A stretch of 64,000 nucleotides of DNA from Bacteroidaceae bacterium (GTDB lineage Bacteria > Bacteroidota > Bacteroidia > Bacteroidales > Bacteroidaceae): NCBI GenBank assembly GCA_902362375.1, contig CABIVS010000006.1, positions 186,001 through 250,000 on the forward strand, written 5' to 3'. Below the pieces are notes generated by a model. The model made no database searches. It was not told where the DNA came from and worked only from the letters and a program-made list of their open reading frames with translations. Below, piece by piece: positions 18,071 to 26,841 of this stretch. A program made the position numbers and the translations under genes. Positions within the stretch are counted from its first letter, which is position 1. Each line of letters starts with the position of its first letter.

Positions 18071-18670
18071 ATGAAAAAGATTTTCTCTTTCTTATATCTG
18101 ATTGTAGTAATCACTGTTATGACCTCCTGTTCTTCTGCAAAAGAAGAAAAAGGAACATCCAGAACCGGAAATGCTGTTTTGGATAATATTTTCGAACGCA
18201 AAAGTGTACGTGCTTATCTGAATAAAGGAGTAGAGAAAGAGAAAATCGACTTGATGCTTCGTGCCGGAATGGCTGCTCCTACGGGTAGGGATATCCGTCC
18301 ATGGGAGTTCGTAGTAGTATCCGATCGTGCCAAACTGGATTCAATGGCAGCAGCACTTCCTTATGCCAAAATGCTGACGCAAGCCCGTAACGCCATCATC
18401 GTTTGTGGAGATTCTGTACGCTCGTCATATTGGTATTTAGATTGCTCCGCAGCAGCACAGAATATTTTGCTGGCTGCTGAAAGTCTGGGATTGGGTGCTG
18501 TATGGACAGCGGCCTATCCTTACGAAGACCGTATGCAAGTAGTGCGTAAATATACTAACCTGCCCGATAATATTCTTCCGCTTTGTGTCATCCCTTTTGG
18601 CTATCCGGCTACAAAAGAGAACCCGAAACAGAAATTTGACGAGAAAAAGATACATTATAATCAGTATTAG
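18071..18670 (+). CDS. Nitroreductase family lipoprotein
   Basis: This 199-residue flavin-dependent nitroreductase-like protein has a lipoprotein signal peptide (lipobox MTSC, Cys20), so it should sit in the periplasmic face of a membrane or on the surface. The nitroreductase fold starts at about residue 37 (IFERKSVRAYLNKGVEKEKI). It includes AGMAAPTGRDIRPWEFVVV, the LGAVWTAAYPYEDRM segment and PFGYPATKENPKQKFDEKKI. Related proteins reduce nitro groups, quinones or flavin-linked substrates with NAD(P)H; an exported one would need a different electron donor, which is unclear. It follows metH by 11 bp and may be cotranscribed. Confidence 0.88.
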   Translation: MKKIFSFLYLIVVITVMTSCSSAKEEKGTSRTGNAVLDNIFERKSVRAYLNKGVEKEKIDLMLRAGMAAPTGRDIRPWEFVVVSDRAKLDSMAAALPYAKMLTQARNAIIVCGDSVRSSYWYLDCSAAAQNILLAAESLGLGAVWTAAYPYEDRMQVVRKYTNLPDNILPLCVIPFGYPATKENPKQKFDEKKIHYNQY

Positions 18671-18681
18671 TAAACAAAAGT

Positions 18682-18711
18682 TTTGTCTTTTCAATAATTT
18701 CCTTACATTTG
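18682..18711 (+). promoter_or_regulatory. Promoter for the symporter pair
   Basis: TTTG (18682-18685), an 18-bp spacer and TACATTTG (18704-18711) resemble the Bacteroides consensus. The element lies 30 bp upstream of the small companion gene. Confidence 0.6.
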
Positions 18712-18741
18712 CGTCCAAATTGATTAAAATCTGATACGCAA

Positions 18742-18867
18742 ATGTTTGGAATAGACGACCCTTTTATTATTCTGCCTTACCTACTTTCGGTGGTATGTGT
18801 GATTTTTGCTGCTTGGTTTGGGCTGAAATATTGGAATAAGGACGACGAAAAAGACGAAACCCGATGA
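18742..18867 (+). CDS. Symporter small accessory protein (41 residues)
   Basis: This 41-residue peptide begins MFGIDDPFIILPYLLSVVCV, has one membrane segment (about residues 8-28) and ends in a charged tail, NKDDEKDETR. Its stop codon overlaps the start codon of the downstream sodium/solute symporter (ATGA, 18864-18867), so translation is probably coupled. Short single-helix proteins with this placement are known as small accessory proteins of SSS-family symporters. The reading frame is supported by the promoter 30 bp upstream and by the overlap. Its exact role, such as stability or regulation of the transporter, is inferred. Confidence 0.82.
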   Translation: MFGIDDPFIILPYLLSVVCVIFAAWFGLKYWNKDDEKDETR

Positions 18868-20414
18868 ATACATTTACTCTTGGACTAATTGTGGTAGCTT
18901 ATCTGCTGTCACTGGCCTACCTCGGCTTTTTGGGATATAAGAAAACGACGAATAGCAGTGACTATTTGGTAGGCGGACGTCAGATGAATCCTATCGTAAT
19001 GGCACTTTCTTATGGTGCTACGTTTATTTCCGCATCTGCTATTGTAGGTTTTGGAGGAGTGGCGGCTGCTTTTGGAATGGGTATTCAGTGGCTCTGTTTC
19101 CTCAATATGTTCGTAGGGGTGGTTATAGCTTTTATCTTTTTCGGTTTGCGCACCCGGCGTATGGGGGTGAAGCTGAATGTGAGTACTTTCCCTCAATTAC
19201 TAGGCCGTCATTTCCGCTCCCGTAATATACAGGTATTTATTGCTGCTGTTATTTTCATCGGAATGCCGCTTTATGCAGCGGTTGTAATGAAAGGTGGAGC
19301 CGTATTCATCGAACAGATTTTCCAGATTGATTTCAATATCTCTTTGTTGATATTTACATTGGTCATTGCTGCTTATGTTATAGCGGGGGGAATGAAAGGG
19401 GTAATGTATACGGATGCTTTGCAGGGCGTTATTATGTTTGCTTGTATGCTGTTTCTGTTATTCTCTCTATATCAGGTGCTCGGCATGGGCTTTACCGAAG
19501 CTAATAAAGAATTGACTGCCATTGCTCCGCTAGTTCCGGAAAAGTTTAAAGCGCTGGGACATCAAGGATGGACTACAATGCCTATCACAGGTTCTCCACA
19601 ATGGTATTCGCTGGTAACTTCTCTCATTTTAGGAGTAGGAATCGGCTGTCTTGCACAGCCGCAGTTGGTGGTTCGCTTTATGACCGTGGAGAGTAGCAAG
19701 CAGTTGAACCGTGGTGTATTTATCGGTTGTTTCTTTCTGATTATAACAGTAGGAGCTATCTATCATGCCGGAGCGTTGAGTAATCTTTTCTTCCTGAAAA
19801 CAGAAGGAGCGGTTGCTACCGAAGTTGTGCAGGATATTGATAAGATAATTCCATATTTTATTAATAAAGCGATGCCCGACTGGTTTGCCGCACTCTTTAT
19901 GTTGTGCATCCTTTCAGCCAGTATGTCTACGCTAAGTTCGCAGTTCCATACGATGGGGGCTTCGGTAGGTTCTGATATTTACGGAACTTATAAACCCCGT
20001 TCACGGAATAAACTTACCAATGTGATCCGTCTGGGCGTATTGTTCTCTATCTTGGTCAGCTATATTATTTGTTATATGTTACCTCATGATATTATAGCCC
20101 GCGGAACTTCTATCTTTATGGGAATTTGTGCAGCCGCTTTTCTTCCGGCTTATTTCTGTGCTTTATATTGGAAGAAAGCTACTAAACAAGGCGTCATGGC
20201 AAGTCTTTGGGTGGGAACAATCGGCAGTCTGTTTGCTCTTGTGTTTCTTCATCAGAAAGAATCTGCATCATTGGGTATCTGTAAAGCGTTATTCGGACGG
20301 GATGTGTTGATTACCACTTATCCTTTCCCTGTGATTGACCCGATATTATTTGCCTTACCATTATCTGTATTGGCTATTGTCGTAATCAGTCTGATGAGTA
20401 AAAATAAGTATTAA
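18864..20414 (+). CDS. Sodium/solute symporter (SSS family)
   Basis: This 516-residue inner-membrane transporter has about 13 helices. It contains the SSS-type start (LGLIVVAYLLSLAYLGFLGY), the SSDYLVGGRQMNPIVMALSYGATFISASAIVGFGG segment and the GGMKGVMYTDALQGVIMF motif, with the Na+-site region ILSASMSTLSSQFHTMGA. Transport of an organic solute coupled to sodium is the family role; the substrate cannot be told from the sequence. The gene overlaps its small companion peptide by 4 bp. It converges on the MltF-like gene, with a long inverted repeat between them. Confidence 0.93.
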   Translation: MNTFTLGLIVVAYLLSLAYLGFLGYKKTTNSSDYLVGGRQMNPIVMALSYGATFISASAIVGFGGVAAAFGMGIQWLCFLNMFVGVVIAFIFFGLRTRRMGVKLNVSTFPQLLGRHFRSRNIQVFIAAVIFIGMPLYAAVVMKGGAVFIEQIFQIDFNISLLIFTLVIAAYVIAGGMKGVMYTDALQGVIMFACMLFLLFSLYQVLGMGFTEANKELTAIAPLVPEKFKALGHQGWTTMPITGSPQWYSLVTSLILGVGIGCLAQPQLVVRFMTVESSKQLNRGVFIGCFFLIITVGAIYHAGALSNLFFLKTEGAVATEVVQDIDKIIPYFINKAMPDWFAALFMLCILSASMSTLSSQFHTMGASVGSDIYGTYKPRSRNKLTNVIRLGVLFSILVSYIICYMLPHDIIARGTSIFMGICAAAFLPAYFCALYWKKATKQGVMASLWVGTIGSLFALVFLHQKESASLGICKALFGRDVLITTYPFPVIDPILFALPLSVLAIVVISLMSKNKY

Positions 20415-20416
20415 GT

Positions 20417-20490
20417 TTAGGTATTAAGTATTAAGTATTAGCCGTAGCTTCTGATACGTTTATCCGCATGGCTTAATACTTAATACCTAA
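20417..20490. repeat. Long inverted repeat, type D, between convergent genes
   Basis: Perfect 19-bp arms (TTAGGTATTAAGTATTAAG at 20417-20435 and its complement at 20472-20490) are built of repeated GTATTAA words. The spacer is 36 bp. It lies just past the symporter stop and 9 bp from the end of the opposing gene, so it may act as a two-way transcript end. Confidence 0.8.
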
Positions 20491-20498
20491 TACTTATT

Positions 20499-21890
20499 TC
20501 AAGCTTTTATTTTCTTTTTGTAGGATTCGTAGCGCGACATAATATCTCGAACGAAATTGTAAGTCTCGATGCCACGGAAATATCCGTTTTTGCAGACAGG
20601 ATCGTTGAAGTATTCTTGATTGCTTTTAAGCAAGATGAAGTTTTCTACATTATCTTTCCATACTAATTTGTTCTTCCCGTATTTTTCGGCTAGTGCCATT
20701 GCATCATATATATGTCCCAAACCGGCATTATAAGATGCCAGGATAAAGTTGAGCCGCTCCTGTTTGTCGGGAATCATGCTGAAACTCCGGTCGGTGGCAG
20801 TAATATATTTGATAGCTGCTTTCACACTTTCCTCCGGATTCTGCTCTTTGCCGGGAGGTACTCCCATTGCACGTGCAGTGGCAGGCATCAACTGCATGAG
20901 TCCTTTGGCGCCTGCCCAAGATACAGCTGTGGTATCGAAATTGGATTCTGTATACGCTAATGATGCAAGCATACGCCAATCCCATCCGATATCTTTGGAA
21001 TACTTTTTGAATAAATGGTCATAATGGGATATCTTTCCTTCTTTTAAGGAGAGGATAGGAGAGTGCGGCATCATTTTACTATTCTCAAAATAACGTTTCA
21101 TACTGGCTGTGTAAGCAGGAGAAGTCATGTTTTCCTGATGCCATTGGGTAGCGGCGGCTGCCAGTTCGGGACTGTCTTTTCGTACCGCCCATGAAGACCG
21201 TTGATCGAAACTGATGGACAGATCGATATTTAAATTGGGATAGTAGGTCTTGTTAAGTTTGGCTAAATCATTGTCGGCCACCGTATACGGAATTTTTCCT
21301 TGCGCTACTTGCGTAATCAAGTCCTCAATAGTGATACTGTCATTGGTGACTTCATGAATCTGGATACCTCCTCCTAATTCACTGTTCAGATTGACGAGAC
21401 GGTCATAATATTTCCCCGGTTTTACGTATATATCTTTTCCGACCAGTTCGGTTACATCTTCCAACGGCTTCTGTTTTCCTCTCCCTTGCTGAACAATTAC
21501 CTGGTGAGTAATTACATCTTCGCCACAATAAAGAAGACTGTCTTTCCATTCTTTGGTGATTGGCAGATTATAGGCAATCATGTCTCCTTCGCCTGCCAAT
21601 AATTTTTGGATCATTTCGTCGACGTTGTTGGCTACTTCAATCCTAAGTTTTAGTCCCAGACTTTTAGCAAACTGTTCACTAAGTTCATACTGGAACCCCA
21701 TTTCTTGTCCCCGGTAAATGAAATAGGAAGTAGAACTATATAATGTCAATACAACGAGTTCGCCACTATCTTTTATTTGTGGAAGATCACGCGCTGTCTC
21801 ATCCATCTTGTTATGATGCTTATTCCGGCATCCGAGCATACAACAAAATAGAATAAGAAATAAAGGAATACTCAGTGTCTTGACATTCAT
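20499..21890 (-). CDS. MltF-like membrane-bound lytic transglycosylase
   Basis: This 463-residue lipoprotein (lipobox MLGC, about Cys21) joins a periplasmic substrate-binding domain (residues about 45-270) to a C-terminal SLT lysozyme-like domain (residues about 290-440). The SLT domain shows SLAYTESNFDTTAVSWAGAK with the catalytic Glu, followed by GLMQLMPATARAMGV and the FILASYNAGLGHI motif. MltF-type enzymes cleave peptidoglycan glycan strands to form 1,6-anhydro-muramic ends and may sense muropeptides through the first domain. The uridine kinase gene precedes it on the same strand, 24 bp away. Confidence 0.92.
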   Translation of the reverse strand: MNVKTLSIPLFLILFCCMLGCRNKHHNKMDETARDLPQIKDSGELVVLTLYSSTSYFIYRGQEMGFQYELSEQFAKSLGLKLRIEVANNVDEMIQKLLAGEGDMIAYNLPITKEWKDSLLYCGEDVITHQVIVQQGRGKQKPLEDVTELVGKDIYVKPGKYYDRLVNLNSELGGGIQIHEVTNDSITIEDLITQVAQGKIPYTVADNDLAKLNKTYYPNLNIDLSISFDQRSSWAVRKDSPELAAAATQWHQENMTSPAYTASMKRYFENSKMMPHSPILSLKEGKISHYDHLFKKYSKDIGWDWRMLASLAYTESNFDTTAVSWAGAKGLMQLMPATARAMGVPPGKEQNPEESVKAAIKYITATDRSFSMIPDKQERLNFILASYNAGLGHIYDAMALAEKYGKNKLVWKDNVENFILLKSNQEYFNDPVCKNGYFRGIETYNFVRDIMSRYESYKKKIKA

Positions 21891-21914
21891 TTCTTAATTT
21901 TTAATTTTCAATTT

Positions 21915-22526
21915 TTAATTCTTAAGGTGCTTCTTGATGTACATGGTCAGTATATCAATAGCTACCTTATTACTGCCTCCTTCGGGTACAATAAGGTCGG
22001 CATATCGTTTGCAAGGTTCGATAAATTGCAGGTGCATAGGTTTTAAAACCCGTGTATAACGTTCCATTACAGCTTCGGCAGTACGTCCGCGCTCAATGAC
22101 ATCTCTTTGGATGACACGTATCAGGCGTTCGTCGGGATCGGCATCAACAAATATTTTGAGGTCCATCATATTGCGCAGCTTTTTATCACATAAGGCAAGG
22201 ATTCCTTCAATGATAACCACTTCACGAGGTTCGATATGAATCGTTTCGGGCTGACGCGTACATGTGAGATAAGAATAAGTGGGCTGTTCAATACTCTTTC
22301 CTTCTTTCAGCATCATGACATGCTTGGAAAGCAGACTCCATTCAAAAGCATCCGGATGGTCAAAATTGATATTCTGGCGTTCTTCAACCGGGACATGACT
22401 ACTGTCTTTGTAGTATGAATCCTGTGGTAAGAGTACTACCTCTCCTGCGGGGAGGCTTTCTATAATTTTCCGTACGACGGTGGTCTTTCCGGAACCCGTT
22501 CCGCCTGCTATTCCTATAATTAACAT
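21915..22526 (-). CDS. udk: Uridine kinase
   Basis: This protein of 203 residues phosphorylates uridine and cytidine with GTP or ATP in the pyrimidine salvage pathway. The P-loop GIAGGTGSGKTTV is at residues 4-16. The substrate region includes LPQDSYYKDSSHVP and NFDHPDAFEW, then the RVIQRDVIERGRTAEAVMERY segment. The start is the ATG at 22526, just before the P-loop. A longer frame would begin inside the divergent upstream region and add 40 residues unlike the family. The leader contains a perfect 8-bp inverted repeat (22574-22594) and a -7 box at 22607-22600. Confidence 0.95.
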   Translation of the reverse strand: MLIIGIAGGTGSGKTTVVRKIIESLPAGEVVLLPQDSYYKDSSHVPVEERQNINFDHPDAFEWSLLSKHVMMLKEGKSIEQPTYSYLTCTRQPETIHIEPREVVIIEGILALCDKKLRNMMDLKIFVDADPDERLIRVIQRDVIERGRTAEAVMERYTRVLKPMHLQFIEPCKRYADLIVPEGGSNKVAIDILTMYIKKHLKN

Positions 22527-22573
22527 CTCTTTAAGTGTATATTTGAACCAAATAGAGTATTTTTGCATTACTA

Positions 22574-22594
22574 TTAATGTGGTAAACACATTAA
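22574..22594. promoter_or_regulatory. Palindrome in the udk leader
   Basis: TTAATGTG (22574-22581) and CACATTAA (22587-22594) form a perfect inverted repeat around GTAAA. It lies between the udk -7 box and its start codon, so it could be an operator or an mRNA hairpin. Confidence 0.45.
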
Positions 22595-22599
22595 CAAGA

Positions 22600-22607
22600 C
22601 AAATATA
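22600..22607 (-). promoter_or_regulatory. -7 box for udk
   Basis: TATATTTG on the minus strand fits TAnnTTTG and implies a leader of about 70 nt that contains the palindrome. Confidence 0.45.
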
Positions 22608-22634
22608 GAAACAATTCATTAAAATAACAACGTA

Positions 22635-22934
22635 ATGGTAAAACACATTGTATTATTTAAGTTAAAAGACGAAGTTCCTGCTGAAGAGAAACTGGAAGTC
22701 ATGACTAAATTCAAGGAAGCGATAGAAGCTCTTCCTGCTAAAATTTCTGTAATTCGCAAAGTAGAGGTCGGATTGAATATGAATCCTGGTGAAACATGGA
22801 ATATTGCGCTTTACAGTGAGTTTGATACACTAGAAGATGTTAAATTCTACGCAACACATCCCGACCACGTGGCTGCCGGAAAGATTCTGGCTGAAACGAA
22901 GGAAAGCCGTGCGTGCGTGGACTATGAATTATAA
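22635..22934 (+). CDS. Dabb family (stress-responsive A/B barrel) protein
   Basis: This 99-residue protein has one dimeric alpha/beta barrel domain. It starts with the typical MVKHIVLFKLKDEVPAEEK, contains KVEVGLNMNP, and ends with the YATHPDHVAAGKIL segment followed by CVDYEL. The fold is widespread in plant and bacterial proteins; its role here is unknown. It is divergent from udk and 14 bp upstream of dsbD, so probably cotranscribed with it. Confidence 0.88.
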   Translation: MVKHIVLFKLKDEVPAEEKLEVMTKFKEAIEALPAKISVIRKVEVGLNMNPGETWNIALYSEFDTLEDVKFYATHPDHVAAGKILAETKESRACVDYEL

Positions 22935-22948
22935 ACCCCAAGATAAAG

Positions 22949-25006
22949 ATGAGAAAAATAATCTCTTTCCTGCTTTTAAGCTTTGCTGTATATGCATTGC
23001 AAGCGCAGATCAAAGATCCGGTAAAGTTTAAAACAGAGTTGACACCTCTCTCCGATACGGAGGCAGAGGTGGTGTTTACAGCTACCATAGATAAAGGTTG
23101 GCATGTTTATTCTACCGATCTGGGAGATGGCGGTCCTATTTCCGCAACATTCAATGTTGATAATAAGTCGGGTGTCGAGCTTGTTGGCAAGCTGAAGCCT
23201 GTAGGCAAAGAAGTATCTACTTTCGATAAATTGTTCGAAATGAAGGTACGTTATTTCGAGAACACAGCAAAGTTTGTGCAGAAAGTAAAATTTACGGGTG
23301 GAGCTTACGCAATCGAAGGTTATCTGGAATACGGAGCTTGTGATGACGAGAGTTGTCTGCCTCCTACTCAAGTGCCGTTCAAGTATTCCGGAGTAGCAAA
23401 AGCCGGAAATACTGCTGCAACGAAAACAGAGCAACCGGAGCAAAAGGTAGCGGATAAGCAAAAAGAAGAACCCGTTCCTGCTGCTACGAAAGATTCTTCT
23501 GCAATGATGGAACTGGTGCCTGCAACTACCACCGAAGCTGCTACGGATATTCAGCCTGCTGTAGCATCGGGTGATCTTTGGAAACCGGTAATCAGTGATT
23601 TACAAGCCTTAGGAGAAGAGCATGGCCAGGAAGACATGTCCTGGATATATATATTCATAACAGGTTTTCTGGGTGGATTATTGGCATTGTTTACCCCTTG
23701 TGTATGGCCGATTATTCCAATGACAGTCAGTTTCTTCTTAAAACGTAGTAAAGACAAAAAGAAAGGAATTCGTGATGCGTGGACATACGGTGCATCTATC
23801 ATAGTGATTTATGTGGCATTGGGCTTGGCTATTACTTTGATTTTCGGAGCCAGTGCATTAAACGCTTTATCTACCAATGCTATTTTCAACATTCTCTTCT
23901 TCCTGATGCTGGTGATTTTTGCTGCTTCATTCTTTGGAGCGTTTGAAATCAGGCTGCCGTCGAAGTGGGGAAATGCGGTAGATAGCAAGGCTGAATCTAC
24001 GACCGGATTGCTAAGTATTTTCCTGATGGCTTTCACGCTTTCGTTGGTATCTTTCTCTTGTACAGGTCCGATTATCGGGTTCCTGCTGGTACAGGTATCT
24101 ACGACAGGAAGCGTAGTTGCTCCGGCAATCGGTATGTTAGGATTTGCCATTGCTTTGGCGTTGCCGTTCACACTCTTCGCCCTGTTCCCGTCTTGGCTGA
24201 AATCGATGCCGAAGTCCGGCGGATGGATGAATGTTATCAAGGTTACGCTGGGTTTCCTCGAATTGGCATTTGCACTTAAATTCTTGTCAGTTGCTGATTT
24301 GGCTTATGGTTGGAGATTGCTTGACCGCGAAACATTCCTGGCTTTATGGATTGTCATCTTTGCTTTGCTTGGATTCTACCTGTTGGGCAAGATCAAATTC
24401 CCGCACGATGACGATGATAATAAGGTGGGAGTCACCCGCTTCTTTATGGCGTTAATTTCTTTAGCATTTGCCGTATATATGGTTCCCGGTTTGTGGGGAG
24501 CGCCATTGAAAGCCGTATCTGCATTTGCTCCGCCTATGCAGACGCAAGATTTCAATCTGCATAAGAATGATGTACACGCGAAATTCGATGACTATGATTT
24601 AGGAATGGAATATGCCCGTCTGAATGGAAAACCGGTTATGCTCGACTTTACCGGATATGGTTGCGTAAACTGCCGTAAGATGGAGGCAGCGGTATGGACT
24701 GACCCGAAAGTGAGTGATTTGATTAATAACGACTACGTATTGATTACACTTTATGTAGATAATAAAACTCCGTTGACCGAACCCGTGAAGATTATCGAAA
24801 ACGGTACAGAACGTACTTTGCGTACTGTAGGCGATAAATGGAGCTATCTGCAACGTGTGAAATTCGGAGCTAATGCCCAGCCTTTCTATGTATTGCTGGA
24901 CAATCAGGGTAAACCGTTGAATAAGTCGTATGCTTATAACGAAGATATTCCTAAGTATATTGAATTCTTACAGACCGGATTGGAGAATTATAAGAAAGGG
25001 AAATAA
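22949..25006 (+). CDS. dsbD: Thiol:disulfide interchange protein DsbD
   Basis: This 685-residue protein carries electrons from cytoplasmic thioredoxin across the inner membrane to periplasmic partners. Order of parts: signal peptide (cleaved near QAQ, about residue 20), an N-terminal periplasmic domain with CDDESCLPP, a linker rich in Lys, Glu and Ala, a membrane domain of eight helices, and a C-terminal thioredoxin-like domain. The membrane cysteines are Cys251 (LFTPCVWP) and Cys371 (SFSCTGP). The thioredoxin active site is CVNC at Cys572/Cys575. All the redox pairs expected for the relay are present. It follows the Dabb gene and ends before a strong terminator. Confidence 0.95.
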   Translation: MRKIISFLLLSFAVYALQAQIKDPVKFKTELTPLSDTEAEVVFTATIDKGWHVYSTDLGDGGPISATFNVDNKSGVELVGKLKPVGKEVSTFDKLFEMKVRYFENTAKFVQKVKFTGGAYAIEGYLEYGACDDESCLPPTQVPFKYSGVAKAGNTAATKTEQPEQKVADKQKEEPVPAATKDSSAMMELVPATTTEAATDIQPAVASGDLWKPVISDLQALGEEHGQEDMSWIYIFITGFLGGLLALFTPCVWPIIPMTVSFFLKRSKDKKKGIRDAWTYGASIIVIYVALGLAITLIFGASALNALSTNAIFNILFFLMLVIFAASFFGAFEIRLPSKWGNAVDSKAESTTGLLSIFLMAFTLSLVSFSCTGPIIGFLLVQVSTTGSVVAPAIGMLGFAIALALPFTLFALFPSWLKSMPKSGGWMNVIKVTLGFLELAFALKFLSVADLAYGWRLLDRETFLALWIVIFALLGFYLLGKIKFPHDDDDNKVGVTRFFMALISLAFAVYMVPGLWGAPLKAVSAFAPPMQTQDFNLHKNDVHAKFDDYDLGMEYARLNGKPVMLDFTGYGCVNCRKMEAAVWTDPKVSDLINNDYVLITLYVDNKTPLTEPVKIIENGTERTLRTVGDKWSYLQRVKFGANAQPFYVLLDNQGKPLNKSYAYNEDIPKYIEFLQTGLENYKKGK

Positions 25007-25047
25007 CGATTGCTCTGATAATGTCTGGTCTTGAATAATGGATAAAT

Positions 25048-25082
25048 AAAAGCGGTCTCATCGAAACGGTGAGACCGCTTTT
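25048..25082. terminator. Intrinsic terminator after dsbD
   Basis: AAAAGCGGTCTCA (25048-25060) and its complement (25070-25082) form a perfect 13-bp stem with a 9-nt loop. A T-rich tail follows. Confidence 0.9.
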
Positions 25083-25129
25083 ATTTTTTTATTTCAGAAA
25101 AAATACATACGTTTGTAACATCATAACAA

Positions 25130-25137
25130 TACCTTTG
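25130..25137 (+). promoter_or_regulatory. -7 box for the ECF sigma gene
   Basis: TACCTTTG fits TAnnTTTG and lies 19 bp upstream of the ATG at 25157. A TTTG at 25112 is closer than the usual -33 distance. Confidence 0.5.
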
Positions 25138-25156
25138 TGCCCAAAATAAAGAAAAT

Positions 25157-25759
25157 ATGTACGCAACAGACACTCTTATAGATGATCGGGAATTAGTTCT
25201 TCGCCTGATAGACGGAGATGAAGAGGCCTTTTGCGAACTTTATGCCGCTTATAAGAATCGTTTGCTCTACTTTGCTCTGAAATTCGTCAAGTCGCGTGAA
25301 TTTGCGGAAGATATTTTCCAGGATGCATTTACAGTAGTCTGGCAAACCCGTCGTTTCATCAATCCCGAAGCCTCTTTCTCTTCCTATCTTTATACTATTG
25401 TGCGTAATCGTATTTTGAATCAATTGCGGGACATGGCTAATGAAGATCAGCTGAAAGAACAGATTCTTTCTCAAGCGATTGATTCAACGAACGAAACGAA
25501 TAATCATGTTCTGCTCAATGATTTGAAAGAGATTATTGCCCGTGCGTTGGAGCAATTAACGCCCCGCCAGCGTGAGGTATTCAAAATGAGCCGTGAACTT
25601 CAGATGTCTCATAAAGAAATAGCCGAAGCATTGGGTGTTTCTGTTCATACGGTGCAAGAACATATTTCTCTTTCTCTAAAAGTGATTCGTTCCTATTTGA
25701 CTAAATATTCAAGTACATCAGCCGATGTACTTTTGATTCTATTGTGCTTGAATTTATAA
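25157..25759 (+). CDS. ECF sigma-70 family RNA polymerase sigma factor
   Basis: This 200-residue extracytoplasmic-function sigma factor has a region 2 (YAAYKNRLLYFALKFVKSRE, then FAEDIFQDAFTVVWQTR) and a region 4 helix-turn-helix (LTPRQREVFKMSRELQMSHK, then EIAEALGVSVHTVQEHIS). It is followed 86 bp later by a FecR-type anti-sigma factor and then by an STN-containing SusC. This is the standard trans-envelope arrangement: ligand at the SusC transporter signals through FecR to release sigma, which turns on the locus. A strong terminator separates it from dsbD. The target promoter, probably upstream of the SusC gene, cannot be confirmed by eye. Confidence 0.93.
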   Translation: MYATDTLIDDRELVLRLIDGDEEAFCELYAAYKNRLLYFALKFVKSREFAEDIFQDAFTVVWQTRRFINPEASFSSYLYTIVRNRILNQLRDMANEDQLKEQILSQAIDSTNETNNHVLLNDLKEIIARALEQLTPRQREVFKMSRELQMSHKEIAEALGVSVHTVQEHISLSLKVIRSYLTKYSSTSADVLLILLCLNL

Positions 25760-25788
25760 TAAATGTTAATCATACCCTAGCTCTTTCT

Positions 25789-25796
25789 TACTTTTG
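25789..25796 (+). promoter_or_regulatory. -7 box upstream of the FecR gene
   Basis: TACTTTTG fits TAnnTTTG, 49 bp before the FecR start, so the anti-sigma gene may have its own constitutive promoter. Confidence 0.45.
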
Positions 25797-25845
25797 TGTA
25801 TTACTTATACAAAGGGAAGGAAATTAATATCCTTATTTTGAATAT

Positions 25846-26841
25846 ATGATGAAAGATACTAAGACAGAAAAAGATAAATTGCATCGCTACTTGGATGATC
25901 TTTATACCCGGGAAGATGCTTCACAGTTATTGCAAAGTATTAAGGATAAGGATTCAGAAAACCAAGATATATTGGACGAACTGGCAGCAGAGGTTTGGGA
26001 AGAATCCGGGAATCTGCAACCTGGTAATGATTTGGAGCGGGAGAAATATAAGAGAGAAGCACGCCAATTGCTGAAGCGTATTGAACACAAAAAACGTACA
26101 TGGTTCCGCCGGGCTTCTGTGGTGGCAGTCAGTACAGCGGCTGTAATAGCCATTATCATAGGGAGTGTCAACTTTTTCCGGTATATGAATGCACAACAGG
26201 TCACACTGGCTGAAATCACCACTTCCTTTGGTGAGAAAAGACAAGTGACTTTGCCGGACGGAACTCTTTTGGTTCTGAACTCTTGTTCGCAAGTGCGTTA
26301 TCCGGATCGTTTTGTTGGAGATCTCCGTGAAGTGGAACTTGAAGGTGAGGGATATTTCCGTGTTGCCCGCAATGAAAAGATGCCATTTATTGTGAGGACG
26401 AAGCGACTGGATGTTCAGGTGTTAGGTACCCGGTTTGATGTAAAATCCTATTCAACAGATGAAATAGTGTCTGTGAGTGTGGAGAGTGGTAAGGTACAGG
26501 TCGATTTACCGGAAGCGATGATGAGGCTGACTGCTAAAGAACAGGTGCTTATCAATACTGTTTCCGGAGAATATAGTAAGAAAACGGAGGATAGGGGAGT
26601 GGCTGTCTGGATGAAAGGCGGGTTACGTTTTTACAGTACACCTATCCGCGACGTGGCAAAGGAACTGGAACGGGTATATAATTGCCGGATTACTTTTGCT
26701 TCCGGTCAGGATTTCAACAACTTGATTACCGGCGAACATGATAACAAGAGTTTGGAAGCGGTACTTAAATCCATTGAATTTATCAGCGGTGATATCAAAT
26801 ATAAGAAAGAGGGCATCCATGTGCTTCTTTATAAAGAATGA
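25846..26841 (+). CDS. FecR-type anti-sigma factor
   Basis: This 331-residue protein has a cytoplasmic N-terminal part that binds sigma (about residues 1-80), one membrane helix (about residues 88-107, VVAVSTAAVIAIIIGSVNFF) and a periplasmic FecR domain. The FecR domain shows VTLPDGTLLVLNSCSQVRYP, VELEGEGYFRVARNEKMPFI and VLGTRFDVKSYSTDE. A C-terminal DUF4974-type domain follows (LRFYSTPIRDVAKELERVYN). It would hold the adjacent ECF sigma factor inactive until the STN domain of the downstream SusC signals ligand binding. Confidence 0.94.
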   Translation: MMKDTKTEKDKLHRYLDDLYTREDASQLLQSIKDKDSENQDILDELAAEVWEESGNLQPGNDLEREKYKREARQLLKRIEHKKRTWFRRASVVAVSTAAVIAIIIGSVNFFRYMNAQQVTLAEITTSFGEKRQVTLPDGTLLVLNSCSQVRYPDRFVGDLREVELEGEGYFRVARNEKMPFIVRTKRLDVQVLGTRFDVKSYSTDEIVSVSVESGKVQVDLPEAMMRLTAKEQVLINTVSGEYSKKTEDRGVAVWMKGGLRFYSTPIRDVAKELERVYNCRITFASGQDFNNLITGEHDNKSLEAVLKSIEFISGDIKYKKEGIHVLLYKE

